Program-made: the position numbers and the translations under genes
The notes under the pieces: model-generated
The model's database searches: none
Seen by the model: the letters and a program-made list of their open reading frames with translations, nothing else
What the model was told of the DNA's origin: nothing
In this document: positions 1 to 12,075 of the stretch, piece by piece
How the letters are laid out: each line of letters begins with the position of its first letter
Position numbering within the stretch: the stretch's first letter is position 1
Source: Daucus carota subsp. sativus
Taxonomy: Eukaryota; Streptophyta; Magnoliopsida; Apiales; Apiaceae
Length of the DNA: 64,000 bases
Direction of reading: 5' to 3'
NCBI RefSeq assembly: GCF_001625215.2
Contig: NC_030386.2
Location: forward strand, 40,518,796 to 40,582,795

Positions 1-818
1 ATAATACCTGAAAGTATGACAAAGCTCAATTTCTAAACTGAAACACGCAAATGGCAAAACCTAAACAATAATTGAAACAGAATGTAAGGTGAAACATACA
101 CATCAGCAAATTTGGTTCCTCCGAAACCCCTAATCCTTAGAAGCCGTTCCCACCCCAGAGGGGCTTGGGCAATGTTAGGCCTGTCGATTGCCCATAGCCT
201 GCTGCCATCCTGCCGAATATCAGGGTCATCATCGCATGATATCTCAGGACGCCACTCGCGAGCTGCTTCACATACAAATGGCTGCTCCAAGATGTGTTCA
301 CGAATTTCCTCGTATTTCTCCTTTGACGGAATAAGCCTCCATTTAAAACATTTTGCACACTGAACCGTAAAAGCTCCCACCGATGGCAAATTTCTGGAAA
401 CGGAATTCTGTAAGGAGTATAGTTGGGATGGTTGAGAGGGATTCATAAAGTTAATAGGTACCGCATCAGGACTAAATTCAACGTCATCAGAAACAGCATC
501 AGGAGGATTGTAAAGAACTAGCTGATTCTGAGCATTGTTGCAATCTTGATCATCGTCGTCATCATCAATATTTGAGCTATTATCCCTTTCTTTTTCCAAT
601 GAATTGGCTTTTTCAGGTCTCGGAAGATTGTTTTCCTGCTGATCTTGAGAAGCTGGAGTATTGATGTCAATCCCTTCCTCTCTCTTGCAATTATGGAGAA
701 CACTTGCTGTGGTGCCACTGATGACCGCTTGACCACTTAAGCTGCTAGGCATAAGAGGCTCTGAATCATTTCGTTCTCCTTTTATCTTGATAGTAAATTT
801 TGGGAGACTTGGCTGCAT
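1..818 (-). CDS. CW zinc-finger / methyl-CpG-binding-domain protein, MBD2/MBD4-type (3' part outside window)
   Basis: Chromatin-reader family protein, probably nuclear. The visible coding exon runs 818 to 100 on the minus strand, ending at a GTATGT donor; the rest of the gene lies left of the window. The first 239 residues contain an acidic, low-complexity N-terminal half with a run of aspartates. A CW-type zinc finger follows (QCAKCFKWR near residue 155, then Cys in FVCEAAREW and EISCDDD), and then the start of the MBD fold (PLGWERLLRIRGFGGTKFADV). This CW-plus-MBD order is known from the Arabidopsis MBD1/2/4/12 group. I chose the Met at 818 because a TTACAG acceptor lies just upstream at 839, so the in-frame Met at 860 is intronic. 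Whether the MBD binds methylated DNA cannot be judged here. Family assignment is strong; the exact paralogue is not. Confidence 0.85.
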
Positions 819-838
819 TTCAGAATTTTTAATCGCCT

Positions 839-1800
839 GTAACAAAGACAGTGTTAGCAATATATGTACTTACTCTTAAGATAATTGTCAACTAAAGACA
901 TAATTTACCTATATGCTATATAAAGAGTAACTACAAGTCCTTGCAAAGAAGAAAACTTACCAAGTTTAATTTAATGTGGAAAGTAAGCTAATTCATGGAA
1001 CTGACCAATAAGATATCAAAACTAAATTAGATTTGCTGACATTTATGCACAACACTTTCTATCCAATCTCCAAATTAAACCTCAACTTCAGTATCTCCTG
1101 CCACATTTTCCCCAATCTAACCTAAATACATCTTTCTCCACCTATAAACTTCTAATTAATCCGTGGCAATATAACCAAAGAAAGTGTTAAAGCGCAAATT
1201 ATATTGAACCAAAGTTACAAAATAAGAATGTGTATACCTCAAAAAGAATGTTGATCCAGAAGAAGCGGGGGCTGCCAACTGATGATAGATAATATAAAGA
1301 TTACGCCTTTATTTTGGTAAATTAATGATAGCTTTAGCCTGCACAAAGAATTGAAATTCAAAAAAATCCCACAAACCCTCGTGAAATCCAAGTCAAAAAT
1401 TACGAGTATACAATTTAGGAAAGGAATATAGGTGGATGAGAACATTGTGCAATGATCAAATACAGATTTTATAAGCTTGATATACAAATCAATCACCGAA
1501 CAAATATACAGACCACCACATATACAAATTAAACTATCAAAATCTCAAATAAATTCACATATCTAAGCTGCAAGATTGCATTTAAAGCGAAGCTAGAACA
1601 AAATCTACCGGGGAGAGAGACTTACAAGATCTGAGGCAGAAGACGAAGAGACCCGATGGAAAAAGCGGGTAGAAGCAAAGGGATTGAGGTGAGGTTAGTA
1701 AAAAGTCATTTAATTTTGCCTCGGGAGATGAGATGGAGACGGAGATGAAACTAGTAAAACAATAACCAGATGGGACTTGGGAGGTGATGATAAAACACAA
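839..1800 (-). other. 5' leader region of the MBD gene with introns
   Basis: Upstream of the coding exon are donor-like junctions on the minus strand: GATCTT then GTAAG at about 1,623, and GAG then GTATAC at about 1,236. The coding-exon acceptor is at 839. This suggests a leader exon at roughly 1,624-1,800 and a spliced, non-coding 5' region. No transcript data are available, so exon limits are guesses. Confidence 0.4.
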
Positions 1801-1874
1801 CATTCATTTCTACCGGACATACATTTATATACACGCGCCTTAATTACTCTTAAGGAGATTATTTATATTTTCTT

Positions 1875-2039
1875 TCATGTCCCTTTTGTAGGATTTTTTT
1901 TTTGACTAATATGGCTTATAGCCTTACAAAGTGAATATTTGTTCGAAGATATTCTCGGGGTGAGCTAGAGGGACGACAGAGGATAAACCCTTAACCACTG
2001 GACTATCCGATCGTCCTCATGTCCCTTTTGTAGGATTTT
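1875..2039 (-). mobile_element. tRNA-derived SINE with 23-bp target-site duplication
   Basis: A body of about 120 bp (1,898-2,016) is flanked by identical 23-bp direct repeats at 1,875-1,897 and 2,017-2,039 (both start TCATGTCCCTTTTGTAGGAT). Read on the minus strand it starts AGGACGATCGGATAGTCCAG. It has an exact RNA polymerase III A box (TAGTCCAGTGG), a weaker B-box-like TCTTCGAAC, and ends in a short A run. Long target duplications, pol III boxes and an A tail are the hallmarks of a SINE moved by LINE machinery. Perfect duplications suggest a fairly recent insertion. Confidence 0.8.
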
Positions 2040-2399
2040 AATATTATTCATACTATATATGCTCTTTTTATTTATCTTGATTCTAAATCATATTAGAGAT
2101 TTTATTACAATATTTTATATTTGCTTTCACATGATAAAATGAAAAGTTGAAAATCTAATGGACCAAACATGTTCTAAATATAATTTGATTAATATATAAG
2201 TTGCAAATTTAAATATTATTTATAATATATTTTAACAATTATTTGTGCCATTTTCTCTCTAATCAAATGATACTTCATTTTTAAAATCATAACTTAATAT
2301 TATTAAATTATATAATTATTAATATTTATTAAGAAATATTTACGATGTTATAATATTATATCACGTGTTAGCTTTGTTTTATCGTCATTGTTAAGAGTT

Positions 2400-2650
2400 A
2401 AAAATATGGGTGTGATTCGGGCCGATCTAGCCGAAGTTAATCGAGCCGAGCCGGCTCGTTTAACTAATCGAGCCTAAATCCCTGCCCGAACTTGATTCGT
2501 TTAATTTCATGAGTCGAGCCGATTCGTTTAATTAAACGAGACGAAACCTTTGCTCAAGCTCGGCTCATTTGACTAAACAAGCCGAGTCGAGCCTAGTTAA
2601 ACGAGTTCGAGGCGGGCGAGCTCGCGAGCCGTCCTACTCGAATTACAGCT
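2400..2650. repeat. GAGCC/CGAGC-rich dispersed repeat fragment
   Basis: A local GC-rich island in AT-rich DNA, made of many diverged copies of words such as GAGCCGAGC, AAACGAG and TCGTTTAA. It has no reading frame. Such blocks are common inside plant DNA transposons, but no terminal repeats could be matched. The remaining 2,040-3,200 interval is AT-rich and shows no gene. Confidence 0.4.
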
Positions 2651-3229
2651 CAACTTAAAAGAATCTTAAATTTACTAATTAGTACTTAAGTAAAAGTTAG
2701 TGGGTGAAATATATCAACATTAACGATCAATGAGCGACGTGAATTTTTTTAATCATGATCAAGACTTCAATAATTTATCCAATTTAATTGTGATCATTTA
2801 ATTCTTTTTTGAAAATGTAACAATATTTAAAAATTATAAAATAATAGATTTTACGTAATTGTCCATTATAATATATGTTTATGGAAAATATATTTAGCCG
2901 GTATTTATGAATATTTATTAGCAATTATTTTTATTTAAATATCAGAATTTTATTGACGAAGATCTTTATACATGATCATTATTTTTGATGAAAGTAGAGT
3001 TAATAAAAAGTATTTTACTTAGAGGAAAAAGTGTTTGCCAGTAGAAAAATCATACCAGAGAGCTCTCTATAATTTACATTTCAAAAATATAATTTAGTTG
3101 AAATTCACACAACCTGATTCCATAAAAAAGAAAAAGTAGTGTATACTTGTTTAGGGGAGAGAGAAGAAAAGCGGTGGGACGATTAGAAAGGGTGATAAGA
3201 CCCAGATTAACATTTGTTTCTTCTTGAAG

Positions 3230-4295
3230 ATGGGAGGAGGAATGGAAGCAAACAAGAATAGGTGGATAGAAGAATGGGGTTCTGCTCGCGAGAATCTCGA
3301 GCATAACTTTCGTTGGACTCGCCGTAACTTTGCCCTCGTCGGCATCTTCGGCATCGCCATTCCTGTCCTTGTCTACAAGGGCATCGTCAAAGAATTCGTA
3401 ATCTCTCTCTCTCTCTCCCCTCTCCCTCCCTCCCTCCCTGTTTTACTTTGTAGATCAACACTTCTTAACCCCCCTCCCCGCCCTCCTTAGGATGACCCTA
3501 TTTACTTTATTTTCATATTCTTTATTTGTTTCCGTTAGATTTCTATCCCCCTTACACCCTCTCGATATCTACTTCTGTAAATATTCTAGTTGTGATTTCC
3601 GGTGATTCTTCCTCTTCATATTTTAAATTTGGGGATACTAGTGGAGTGTCCACTTGACAATTTTGAGCATTATTTATGTCATATTTGCTTCTCATCTTTT
3701 CATCTGTGTGTTAACATGGTTTAGTTTTTACTTTCTTTGTTCCTACTTACCTGTATAATGTTACAATGATACTATTGTTGCCACAAAAAAGTCACCTGCT
3801 TTCGTGAGAATTCTGCTCGATACCCGCAGTAGGTATTTTACTTATCTAGTAATCTTACTGATCATTTTTTTAACGCATTGTCTGCGTATTAATCTTCAGG
3901 CTTCTAGAAATTAAAAATTATCAACTTGTTTAGCTTATTTAGGTAGTCAATTTCTATGATTAAGAATTTAAGATTGTAGGAAAAATTGGGGAAGAAATGG
4001 AGTGCAAATACCTTCCAAAATTCGGGTTAGAAATTCAAGTTCAACTACTTTGGAATGGGATGAAAGAAGAAATAAAAATTATCAATATTTTCCCCAATCC
4101 CCTGAATAAAGTACAGATTTCATTCAGTTCCCTCCACATTCTGTTTCCTCCAAGTGAACATGGCCTTGGTATTGTTTTAAAAATAACACTTGCTGAATAT
4201 TTTCTAAGTAACACGGTTACTAACATTTTAGCATTCTCTTGCAACAGCATATGCAAGACGAGGATGCTGGGAGGCCCTACAGGAAGTTCATTTGA
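3230..4295 (+). CDS. NADH dehydrogenase (complex I) B15/NDUFB4-like subunit, plant 71-aa form
   Basis: Accessory subunit of mitochondrial respiratory complex I, expected in the inner-membrane arm. Two exons: 3,230-3,397 (56 codons) and 4,248-4,295, joined in phase 0 through a GTAATC donor and a GCAACAG acceptor. The product is 71 residues, the same length I recall for the Arabidopsis homologue At2g31490. The protein starts MGGGMEANKN, has a conserved ENLEHNFRWTRRNF block, one membrane segment at about residues 34-53 and a C-terminus HMQDEDAGRPYRKFI. Translation starts at the ATG at 3,230; the TTG six bases upstream is not needed. The intron begins with a CT/CCCT-rich tract. Downstream DNA is tandemly duplicated but contains no exon. 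Confidence 0.9.
3404..3440 (+). repeat. CT / CCCT microsatellite at the start of an intron
   Basis: A pure pyrimidine tract ((CT)n then (CCCT)n) starts about six bases after the 5' splice site of the complex I subunit intron. Similar tracts sit just after the first splice donor of three other genes in this window. Confidence 0.85.
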
Positions 4296-4356
4296 GAGCG
4301 CTGTAGTTATTTAATAATTCTGGGCATTGTAAAATTGGCTCTCTTCCCGATTGTTG

Positions 4357-5750
4357 GTCATGCTCATCTCTTACTTGCTGAAACTTGTCTTTCAGATCAT
4401 ATCTGTTGAAGCATTTTTAAGGTGTTGATTGTGAGTTTATGATGTGGTTTTTGCACTTAAATATCGATTTGGGTTTTTGATGGACAATAGTGTCTCTCTG
4501 CTTTAATAATTACTTGAGTTGGCACACAGTTACGCCTTCTGGTCCTCATAAAACAGTAACCTTACAATGCTATATAGAAATGCATACTTTTAAGTTCTAG
4601 CGTTGTTGAAGCTTGAATTGATACTGCAACTGTTTGCTGGGCAGTGTAAAATTTATGCTTCCACAAGTCTAGTGACTGCTGCTCGATTCTTGTGGTGTAG
4701 GGGAGATAACGAGAGATGTATTGGATTGCTAATTGAAAGAACAAATTTTTTAAACTATGCAATATCTTATCATAGTTCTGATTTTATCTTCTAGTTTAAG
4801 TAAATGATCTGGATGAGCTTTGAAGTAGAACATCGATTCTTTGATTGGAATTGGTACACATTAGCTACTCTATTATGCGGAATAGTCATACATATTGCCT
4901 CTTTACTCCACAAGCATGTCGAATCCTATTATTATTCCTTGCCCATCTCTTACTTCATGAAACTTCTCTTTCAGATAATAGTTGAAGATTTTTTTATTGT
5001 GCTGATTGTGAGTTTATAATGTGGTTTCTGCACTTGAATATTGATTTGGTTCCAAAGGAAATGGTATAGTGTCTCTCTGCAATAATAGTCACCAGAGTTT
5101 GCACACAGTTTTGTGACCTTATAATGCTGTATACAAATGCATGCTTCTAGAAGCGTTGAAGCTTGAGCTGATGTTGCAACTGTTTGCTAGGTAATGTAAA
5201 AACTCATGCTACTTTAAACCTCATGATTCAGTGAGTGCTGCTCGACTCTTGTGGTATAGCCGTGTAGGCAAGATAATGCGAGATGTCTTGTGGCTTGGAT
5301 TGTTAATTGACAGAATAATTTTTCAAACTACAGTCTTATTAGAGTTTTGATTTTATCTACTAGTTGAGTAAATGATGTAGCTGAGCTTTGAATTAGAACA
5401 TCAATTGTTGGATTGAATTTGGTACACATTATTTACTCTAAAATTTAGAATAGACATATATGTCTCCTCTTTACCCTTCAAGCATGTTAGGGGCCGTTTG
5501 GGTGAGTTTAAAATAAGTGCTTCTTGCTTAAAGTAAAAAAAGTGAAGTAGAAGTTAGAAGTTAATTAAGACAATTAAAGTGTTTGGGAAAAAAGTAGAAG
5601 TCAGGAAACAAAAGCTAGGAATCCTAACTTTTTATAAGTGTTTCTCGACTTTTTACACAAACGGTATGAATAAGTGTTTCTAACTTAAAACTCCAGAAGC
5701 GGGGCTTAAAAGCCTCACCCAAACACCCACTTAGAATCTGTATTATTCCT
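4357..5750. repeat. Tandem duplication of about 580 bp (two diverged units, the second split by a MITE)
   Basis: Unit 1 (about 4,357-4,940) and unit 2 (about 4,941-5,489, resuming at 5,734) share collinear blocks. Examples are ATCTCTTACTT..GAAACTT.TCTTTCAGAT, GTGTCTCTCTGC, TTGCAACTGTTTGCT, GTGGTATAG and TTGGTACACATTA. The copies differ by many substitutions and small indels, so the duplication is old. No open reading frame is conserved between the copies, so it appears non-coding. Confidence 0.8.
5490..5730. mobile_element. PIF/Harbinger (Tourist-like) MITE, 241 bp, TTA target duplication
   Basis: The left end GGGGCCGTTTGGGTGAG and right end CTCACCCAAACACCCAC form imperfect terminal inverted repeats, directly flanked by TTA at 5,487-5,489 and 5,731-5,733. 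The other unit of the surrounding tandem duplication (near 4,914-4,935) supplies the empty site. Three-base TTA duplications are typical of the PIF/Harbinger superfamily. Confidence 0.85.
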
Positions 5751-6163
5751 TGCTTTTGAGATTAATTTTAAGCGCTCTATCTTGGATTATCTTTTAGCTA
5801 TTCAGTACAGGCTCGAGTTCTAAATTTCTAATATTTGGCCGTGCCCGCTAATATCCCTGCTTCAATATAGGTCGAGGAGAAAGCATGTTTGTCTGTTGAG
5901 TTTTGATATTAAGACAGGACACTTGGCTGTGTTCCCCACATACTAATATATAACACAAAAATCTGCTTGACAAACAAAATATTATAGGAACGGATACAGT
6001 AAATGCAAGGACAATATATAGAAGAAATTCTTTCTCCTTAAATGTAATTTTTCAGACAAAAAAAAGAAAAGAAAAGAAAAGAAGAAGAGTTAGCTATAAA
6101 ATAGACCATGTACATGAATATTCTGATTTGGGAATTTCATATGATGATAATGACTTAGAGTGA

Positions 6164-7219
6164 CTAAGGTTTGGGATGATGTCCAACGGCAAGCAATGCA
6201 GCATCCATGGCAACAGTGATGACCTTGATAACATCCGCCGCTTTGCAGGTATTCCCCGAAAATGATCTGCCTCTTGCCTTCTTAAAGTTTTGGACACAGT
6301 TGAGTAAGTTCTGGTTGCACTCTAGGTTTAGATAATCATCTGCACATGAACCATTACGAAACCACCAACCATGTCTTTATGAGTTAAAGCCACTAAAAAT
6401 CTAACACACACAAAGATACGAAAAAACGGAAATGGGTAGCCTGGAGTAGAGTTGGAAGCGCTCACTCCGTTTGGATATAATGCAGGCGTCGTGTTTCATA
6501 CAACAGGCGTCCAGTCCATCACAGGGCTTCTCTCCCGGGCATCCTCCATACAGAAGTCCACAGTACTTGCCATATCTTAAAAGTGGAGCCACTATAACAA
6601 TAATACAGCCATGTAATGTATTACGATAATAATGAGGGTTAAGTTTTTTTTTAAGATCTGACAGGATTAAAAGATTTAATTGTTTAGTTCACTTTGTTGT
6701 ACGTATTAGTTGACCTTCAGACACCACACCTTTCTTTGCAGAAATCTTAGGTTCAGTACTAGTGTCACAAATCTTAAATTCCTTCTCATAAACATAACTA
6801 ATTTTGCGGAGGGGGAACTTCAGATTGGTGATTATAATTTTGTAGCCTTAAATTAAATACATAGCGAAATAAATGGTTTGGCAATGCACGGAAAAGAGGG
6901 AGAGCATATTACCACTGCAGAAGGATGATTCGCAAGTTCTACTGCAGTGTTTACCCTGCAGAAGACAATGGTAGATTATAATTATATTAAACACATTGAA
7001 TGGAATCGCAGAGAAAACTAGCAAGTATTGCTAGATGATCAGAACCTGAAATCTCAACTTACGGAAACAAATAAAAAAGGTAGTCATGAGAGATTAAATT
7101 ACCAGAGAGAGACGAGCTTTAGCACCAATTCCAATGTCAAGGGCGCAAGCTGGAGCGTAGAAGAAGAGCAGTTGGTGGATCAAGTAAAAGGATACTAGTA
7201 GCGACTTGAAGGGAGGCAT
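6164..7219 (-). CDS. Secretory phospholipase A2
   Basis: Low-molecular-weight secreted PLA2 that hydrolyses the sn-2 acyl bond of phospholipids with Ca2+. Four coding exons on the minus strand: 7,219-7,103, 6,955-6,913, 6,591-6,466 and 6,339-6,164, giving 153 residues, normal for plant sPLA2. Residues 1-26 form a signal peptide (hydrophobic stretch then APACA). The Ca2+ loop and active site are intact: YGKYC at 60-64, GCPGEKPCD at 70-78, and CCMKHDAC at 83-90 with His87-Asp88 as the catalytic pair. Cysteines in GKHCSRTCESSFCS and LECNQNLLNC support the disulfide-rich fold. The last residues are HHPKP, with no obvious ER-retrieval signal. All junctions obey GT-AG and close in frame. The PLA2 isoform class is not assigned. 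Confidence 0.92.
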
Positions 7220-8185
7220 GATATCGAGTTTTGAAAATTGAATAATATGAAATATAGTGAAGTTTTCTGCTTAAGAAATATAGCTTTCTGCTTCTGTAGA
7301 CAGAATGCACAGCTAGCTGGTGGGCATGAGGATGCGTAAACGTCTGAGGCTGAAGCGGCACCGGAGGAGGGGGGAGAGAAAGAAGACAGAGTTGGCTAAC
7401 AGGAGAGCCTTTGTCTTGTAAAGTCTCGTGAGCGGTGACGATGTTTCTTTTGTCTTCTTGTGTTATAATTGCTCATAATAATTCTCATTTTTTAATCTCC
7501 CTGGTCCCTCGGCATACCAGAACCGATTCATTACCGGTCTTTTATATCTAGAGTCTAGACATGAATATGTCTTGATCACTTTACGGACTTGCCTGCTTTC
7601 TTCTTGTATATCCTCCTCATATTCACATATAACCCACCTTGGTTGTGACTTGTGAGCCTCTATCACACATGAGCGTTTACAAGCAAAATTTGTCTTTTTC
7701 TTGACTCACTCTACTAATTCCTCACCGGATTCCTTTGGTAAAAAAATAAAATTACAATCGCGTAAAATGTTGAACTATTGCATTAGTTCTGTATACTCTC
7801 CCTTGTAAAATCATCTACTGCAGTCTGCATTGCATTTTGTCCTGTTAAGTGATTACTATATAATAAGATCTCGCTGTGATTAATTTTAGTATTGCAACAG
7901 GTAGTATGTTTAGTCCATAAAGGATGCTTAATCTCAATTGATATACAGAACTGATGACCAAGTAACCAACCCATTTCCACTATGAAGACAAATAAACAAG
8001 TGCGTGGATCCACGGGAAAAGCACGATAGAAAAATCAGAAGAAATTCAAGTCCAAACATACAAATAATGTTAATGATAGCTGACAGGAATCTAAACCGGA
8101 AGAAAAATACAGCGTTTCACAAACATAGACACGGAATTCCTGAATATAAATGCTAAGGAACTAGCTAAATTAGTAAACAAGCTAG
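7220..8185. other. Intergenic region, no gene seen
   Basis: It lies between the start of the PLA2 gene and the end of the proteasome gene. It should hold the PLA2 promoter and the PBG1 3' UTR. A 67-codon frame on the minus strand (7,463-7,666) resembles no family I know and was not called. Confidence 0.5.
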
Positions 8186-11100
8186 TTACCATGACCCTTC
8201 TGCTCCAACTGTTGGATTCTGAAAAGCCCCGTATCCCCAGAAAGTCTTCAAGGAGTAAGGCTGGGAAATTGTCATACCCTCTTCAGTAAGTTTTGCTATC
8301 TGCACTTCAATATAGTTTCTTTAGGTTCAATACAATATTTAGAATAAAGAATCATGATAACGGATTTCTTGCAGTGCTGATACAAACTCTAAAGAAAAGA
8401 TGAACTGGAAAAATGGCAAATGGATTATTCCTACTAATTTCAAATAGCCTATCAGCCTCAATTTCTCATTTTACCCTATAATGAGAATGATAAATTAATA
8501 TTATTATGATTTAAGGAACGAATGCAAAAAGATAATTTTTTCACTTCCAATAGATCTGTAACTATCTCATAGAATTTTCTCATGTTTTCCGCCTCCATCC
8601 AACTTATCTTCTATTGTCCATACTATTCCATTCATGCTACACAAAATAAGAGTTAAGCAAAATAAAAGTCTACTTGATGCATTTGAATCTGTTGTGAAAA
8701 AGGCTAGTTTCTAAAAATATTGCATTAAATTTTTGAAGACAACAGTAAAAATAAAAAGCATTCAACTTTGTGCAATTATTTTGTCAAAATTAATCGGTGA
8801 TATGAACATAAAGTACCACCGCACACTTTGTAACACGTCTAGCACAGAACCGTCTACAGGAGATATTACATGTCACATTAATTCCCGGTCTTTAAATATC
8901 ATTCATATACAGTAGTTTGCTTGAAGACACAAAATATCTTTCTTAATGTAACAATTGCAGGGCATGTAACATTAAAACAACCTTGGGAAAAAAATTACAA
9001 CCGGCTCATATTAATGTCACATGTAAGAAGTAAGAACATGATAAAAAAAATTTAAAAATGAAACTATGTTCCTGTTTGTAGTAAACTAACCAAGAACAGT
9101 CCGTGAAGATATATGAATTTGCAAAAGAAAACCATAAGGGCGCCATAAATTATGCAGAATTGTTTATGAGACTAACTGCATGCATATTAAGTTGCATCTC
9201 AGGATTACACTTGTAAATGTTATCAAGTGTGATATAAACAAACCTGAAGCTTGTTGACAGCTGACCTATCACGATACAGAAGAACACGCATGCACTTCTC
9301 CAGTAGCTTGACACCCTCTTCAAAACTTAAGTCTTCTTTCCATTCATCACGCAGAATCGGTCGTGCCAGATGATTACCAAAACCAGTGGCCACATGATTA
9401 TCCTCAAAATGGACACCAATCATACTGACCTGCATTGACATAAGCACCGGTCCAATTGAAGTCTGCAACAAAATAAATATATATGCTCTTAATAAGAATC
9501 ACATAATGGTTAAGCAAGTTTACCGATCCCAGATACTTTTGCCCATTCTTCACTCCACCAAGAACAAGGGAATTCCATAATGGGTTGAACTTGTTGCGAC
9601 GATTATACATCAGCCGAGTCAAATAGTTATGCACCTCTTTGGGTCCCAGAGAATTACCATCATCCCACATGTTGTCATGCAAGCTGCATGGGTGATGACA
9701 CAAATTAAGGTCTGTCAGGACTTATAAAGATACACGGAAGCATTATAAACGGCAATAGTATAGTTTTAAGGTTAAAATAATAACAAAGTAGTCTTCAAAT
9801 GGTAAGCAATCCTTCAGATAAAGACTAAATACTTACATGAGCTCATCAAGATAACGCAAAATTTCCTGAAAATCACTAATTTCTCCACTAGCGCCTAGAA
9901 CTGAGTGTTTTCCCACCGACTTCATTCGCTCTACACTCTTGTAACGCAATGTAGAGCCATAGGAGCCTGAAGATGAACGGGATAAATAACATGAAACTCA
10001 ACCATATCAAATCTTAACTGGGCATGTATATTTCTAGGCTTTTACAGTTTTGGTTTGTATACTCAAATTGATACCATGAGCATTTTGGGGCGCCCTCAAG
10101 ATATGTTTTCCACGGTATACTGCTATACAATTGCAACCTGTCTTTGCTCAATGGATACAAAACACACATGCTTTGGCACCCAGAGCAACAGCTCTGGGTG
10201 CAACAACAAGCACCAGTTTAACTTGGAGGGGGGCGGTGATTTAGTACCCGTGGGTGGTAAAGTGGCTTTGGTATATCACATTCATGCATTTACAATTCAT
10301 GTGAAGGTATTAATACTTCTGAAGGGTGTTCTATTTACTCGTAGCTCATAATCTAATTACTGTTTTATTAAAAGAAATTTGATTGTACATCATAAACCCA
10401 TGTAACATCTAATTTAATTGAAACAAACAGTAAATGGTAAAATTCTCTAATACCATTCAGCAATGCAAGTCAAATTAAATAAAAACATTTTTATATATAC
10501 ATTTTTCTTAAAAATAAACAGCATATGTATAACTTCAAATATAATTCCTATTCCTACGATGCTAAGAGGATGTCACCGCTAAGTGTTAAATAGAAATCAA
10601 GGAAATCAATTATTAGTCTTCTATCTACCATGTCTCCTACTTTAGGATCCACACGCACACATATCATACCTTAAACCTTTTAGAGCTATGGCCATGTTTG
10701 GACTTTGGAAGTTAGAGGTATGAGAAATAATCAGAGGAATGAGGCAAATTAGAGCTTTGACTAGATGAATCCTCTAATATTAGTGTTTGGTGGTTAGCGG
10801 ATTGAAAAAAGGTCTGGACTCAATCAGCTAACTTTCAAAAAAGCTACTTCAATTAGAGGATTGCCCTGCGTCTAGTTAATATACAAACAACTAGTTCTAG
10901 CAACTAAACAGATTTACTCATTCTAAACAGCTTACTCAATATACTAGTCAAAACAACTAATTCCACCAGCTAGTTAAAAACAACACGATCATAACAATCA
11001 AACATTTGAGATTTGATGTATCAAGTGAACCTACATTTTAAAGAATGAACCATAAATCCAAGTAAAAAGATACATATGTTTTTTTGGTAGAACCATTATC

Positions 11101-12075
11101 TTAGGCATGTCAGAATAATATAAAATCGACATATTCATGTACTCCTATGTCACACCGCCATCTTTTTTAATCCAAAACAAGACAGACCTTAAATTCACAC
11201 ACTAGTATGCAATAGATGTGCATGAGAAAATTTGTTTACAAATACAGTATGGGGGAAATTATCCTAATAGTTGAAGCAATTGGGGGTTGTAAAACTAACC
11301 TCCCATATCAGCAGCCATGAGAATTCCATCCTTGTATTTGATGGCAACCACAGAAGTACCAGTGACATAAGGGTACCTGTAGGAAGCCGTGAAATAAAAA
11401 AGATAGCCAATTCCTAAAAAGTGTTACAAAATGTATACAAATGTATAGTATCTATTAACAGTTATCCGGGGCAACAAGTAGACAAGTAAATCATGATCAT
11501 TCCAGAGTATCTTCACTATACCGTAAAATGGTACATACATTTATGTTATGAGATAGACGTGTGAGTGGTTAGGGGATAAGGAAAGTACATACAATGTTCT
11601 TTGAGACGATGCTTCGGGGTTTGTCAGGTTATTGGTAACTTGAACAGATTCTGACATCTGCAAAGAAGATGAAATTAGACTAAAACACATCTTTTAAGAA
11701 AAATGATTCTGATTTACATAAATATATAAGAAAGCTTACATTCATAATTGACACTTGTGAGTGTGCTTTAGTAGGCAGATGAGCCTGAGAAAGATACAAA
11801 GAAGAATAAGTTAAAATGAAGATATAAGGACAAATTCACTCAAAAATCGAATAGTATGATCTGTAATACAACAGCTGCTGCATAAATCTAATGAATACAG
11901 ATATATAGGCGCATATATATACATACCAAAGAGAGGGATAGGGGCAGGGAGAGAGAGGGAGGGAGAGAGAACCTTTATTTTCCGATCGATGACACGGAGA
12001 GAGACCGGGAAAAGGAGTGATGAATCGAGTAAGCTTGGACAGGGGGAAACCGGAGTTGCAAAGTTCAACATCCAT
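8186..12075 (-). CDS. PBG1: 20S proteasome beta-type subunit PBG1 (beta-7 position)
   Basis: Structural, non-catalytic beta subunit of the 20S proteasome core, acting in cytosol and nucleus. Supported exons on the minus strand: 11,657-11,593, 11,376-11,300, 9,966-9,837, 9,683-9,524, 9,429-9,244 and 8,299-8,186. They read MSESVQ... then [75 protein letters not shown] and a C-terminus ending GSW. These blocks match PBG1 from other plants, and the 243 residues from MSES compare with about 246 in Arabidopsis. The extreme N-terminus is uncertain: an upstream 45-nt exon (11,784-11,740) and a first exon ending at 11,973 allow two different starts (12,075 or 12,071). The large intron 9,967-11,299 contains a MITE. 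Internal exons are certain, the start is not. Confidence 0.9.
10690..11006. mobile_element. MITE inside a PBG1 intron, same family as 37,251-37,602
   Basis: Starts GGCCATGTTTGGACTTTGG and shares ordered blocks with the copy in a PECT1 intron: ATTAGTGTTTGGTGGTTAG, GGTCTGGACTCAA, AGCTAACTTTCAAAAA.GCTACTT, TCTAGTTAA and AGTCAAAACAACTAATTC. The right end (near TCAAACA at 11,000) is degraded and no target duplication is clear. Confidence 0.6.

Noticed and set aside
7463-7666. 67-codon frame on the minus strand between PLA2 and PBG1
   Set aside because: No recognisable motif, no splice context and no family likeness; expected by chance in this length of DNA.
10055-10351. 98-codon plus-strand frame
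   Set aside because: Lies inside a PBG1 intron on the other strand and looks like random translation.
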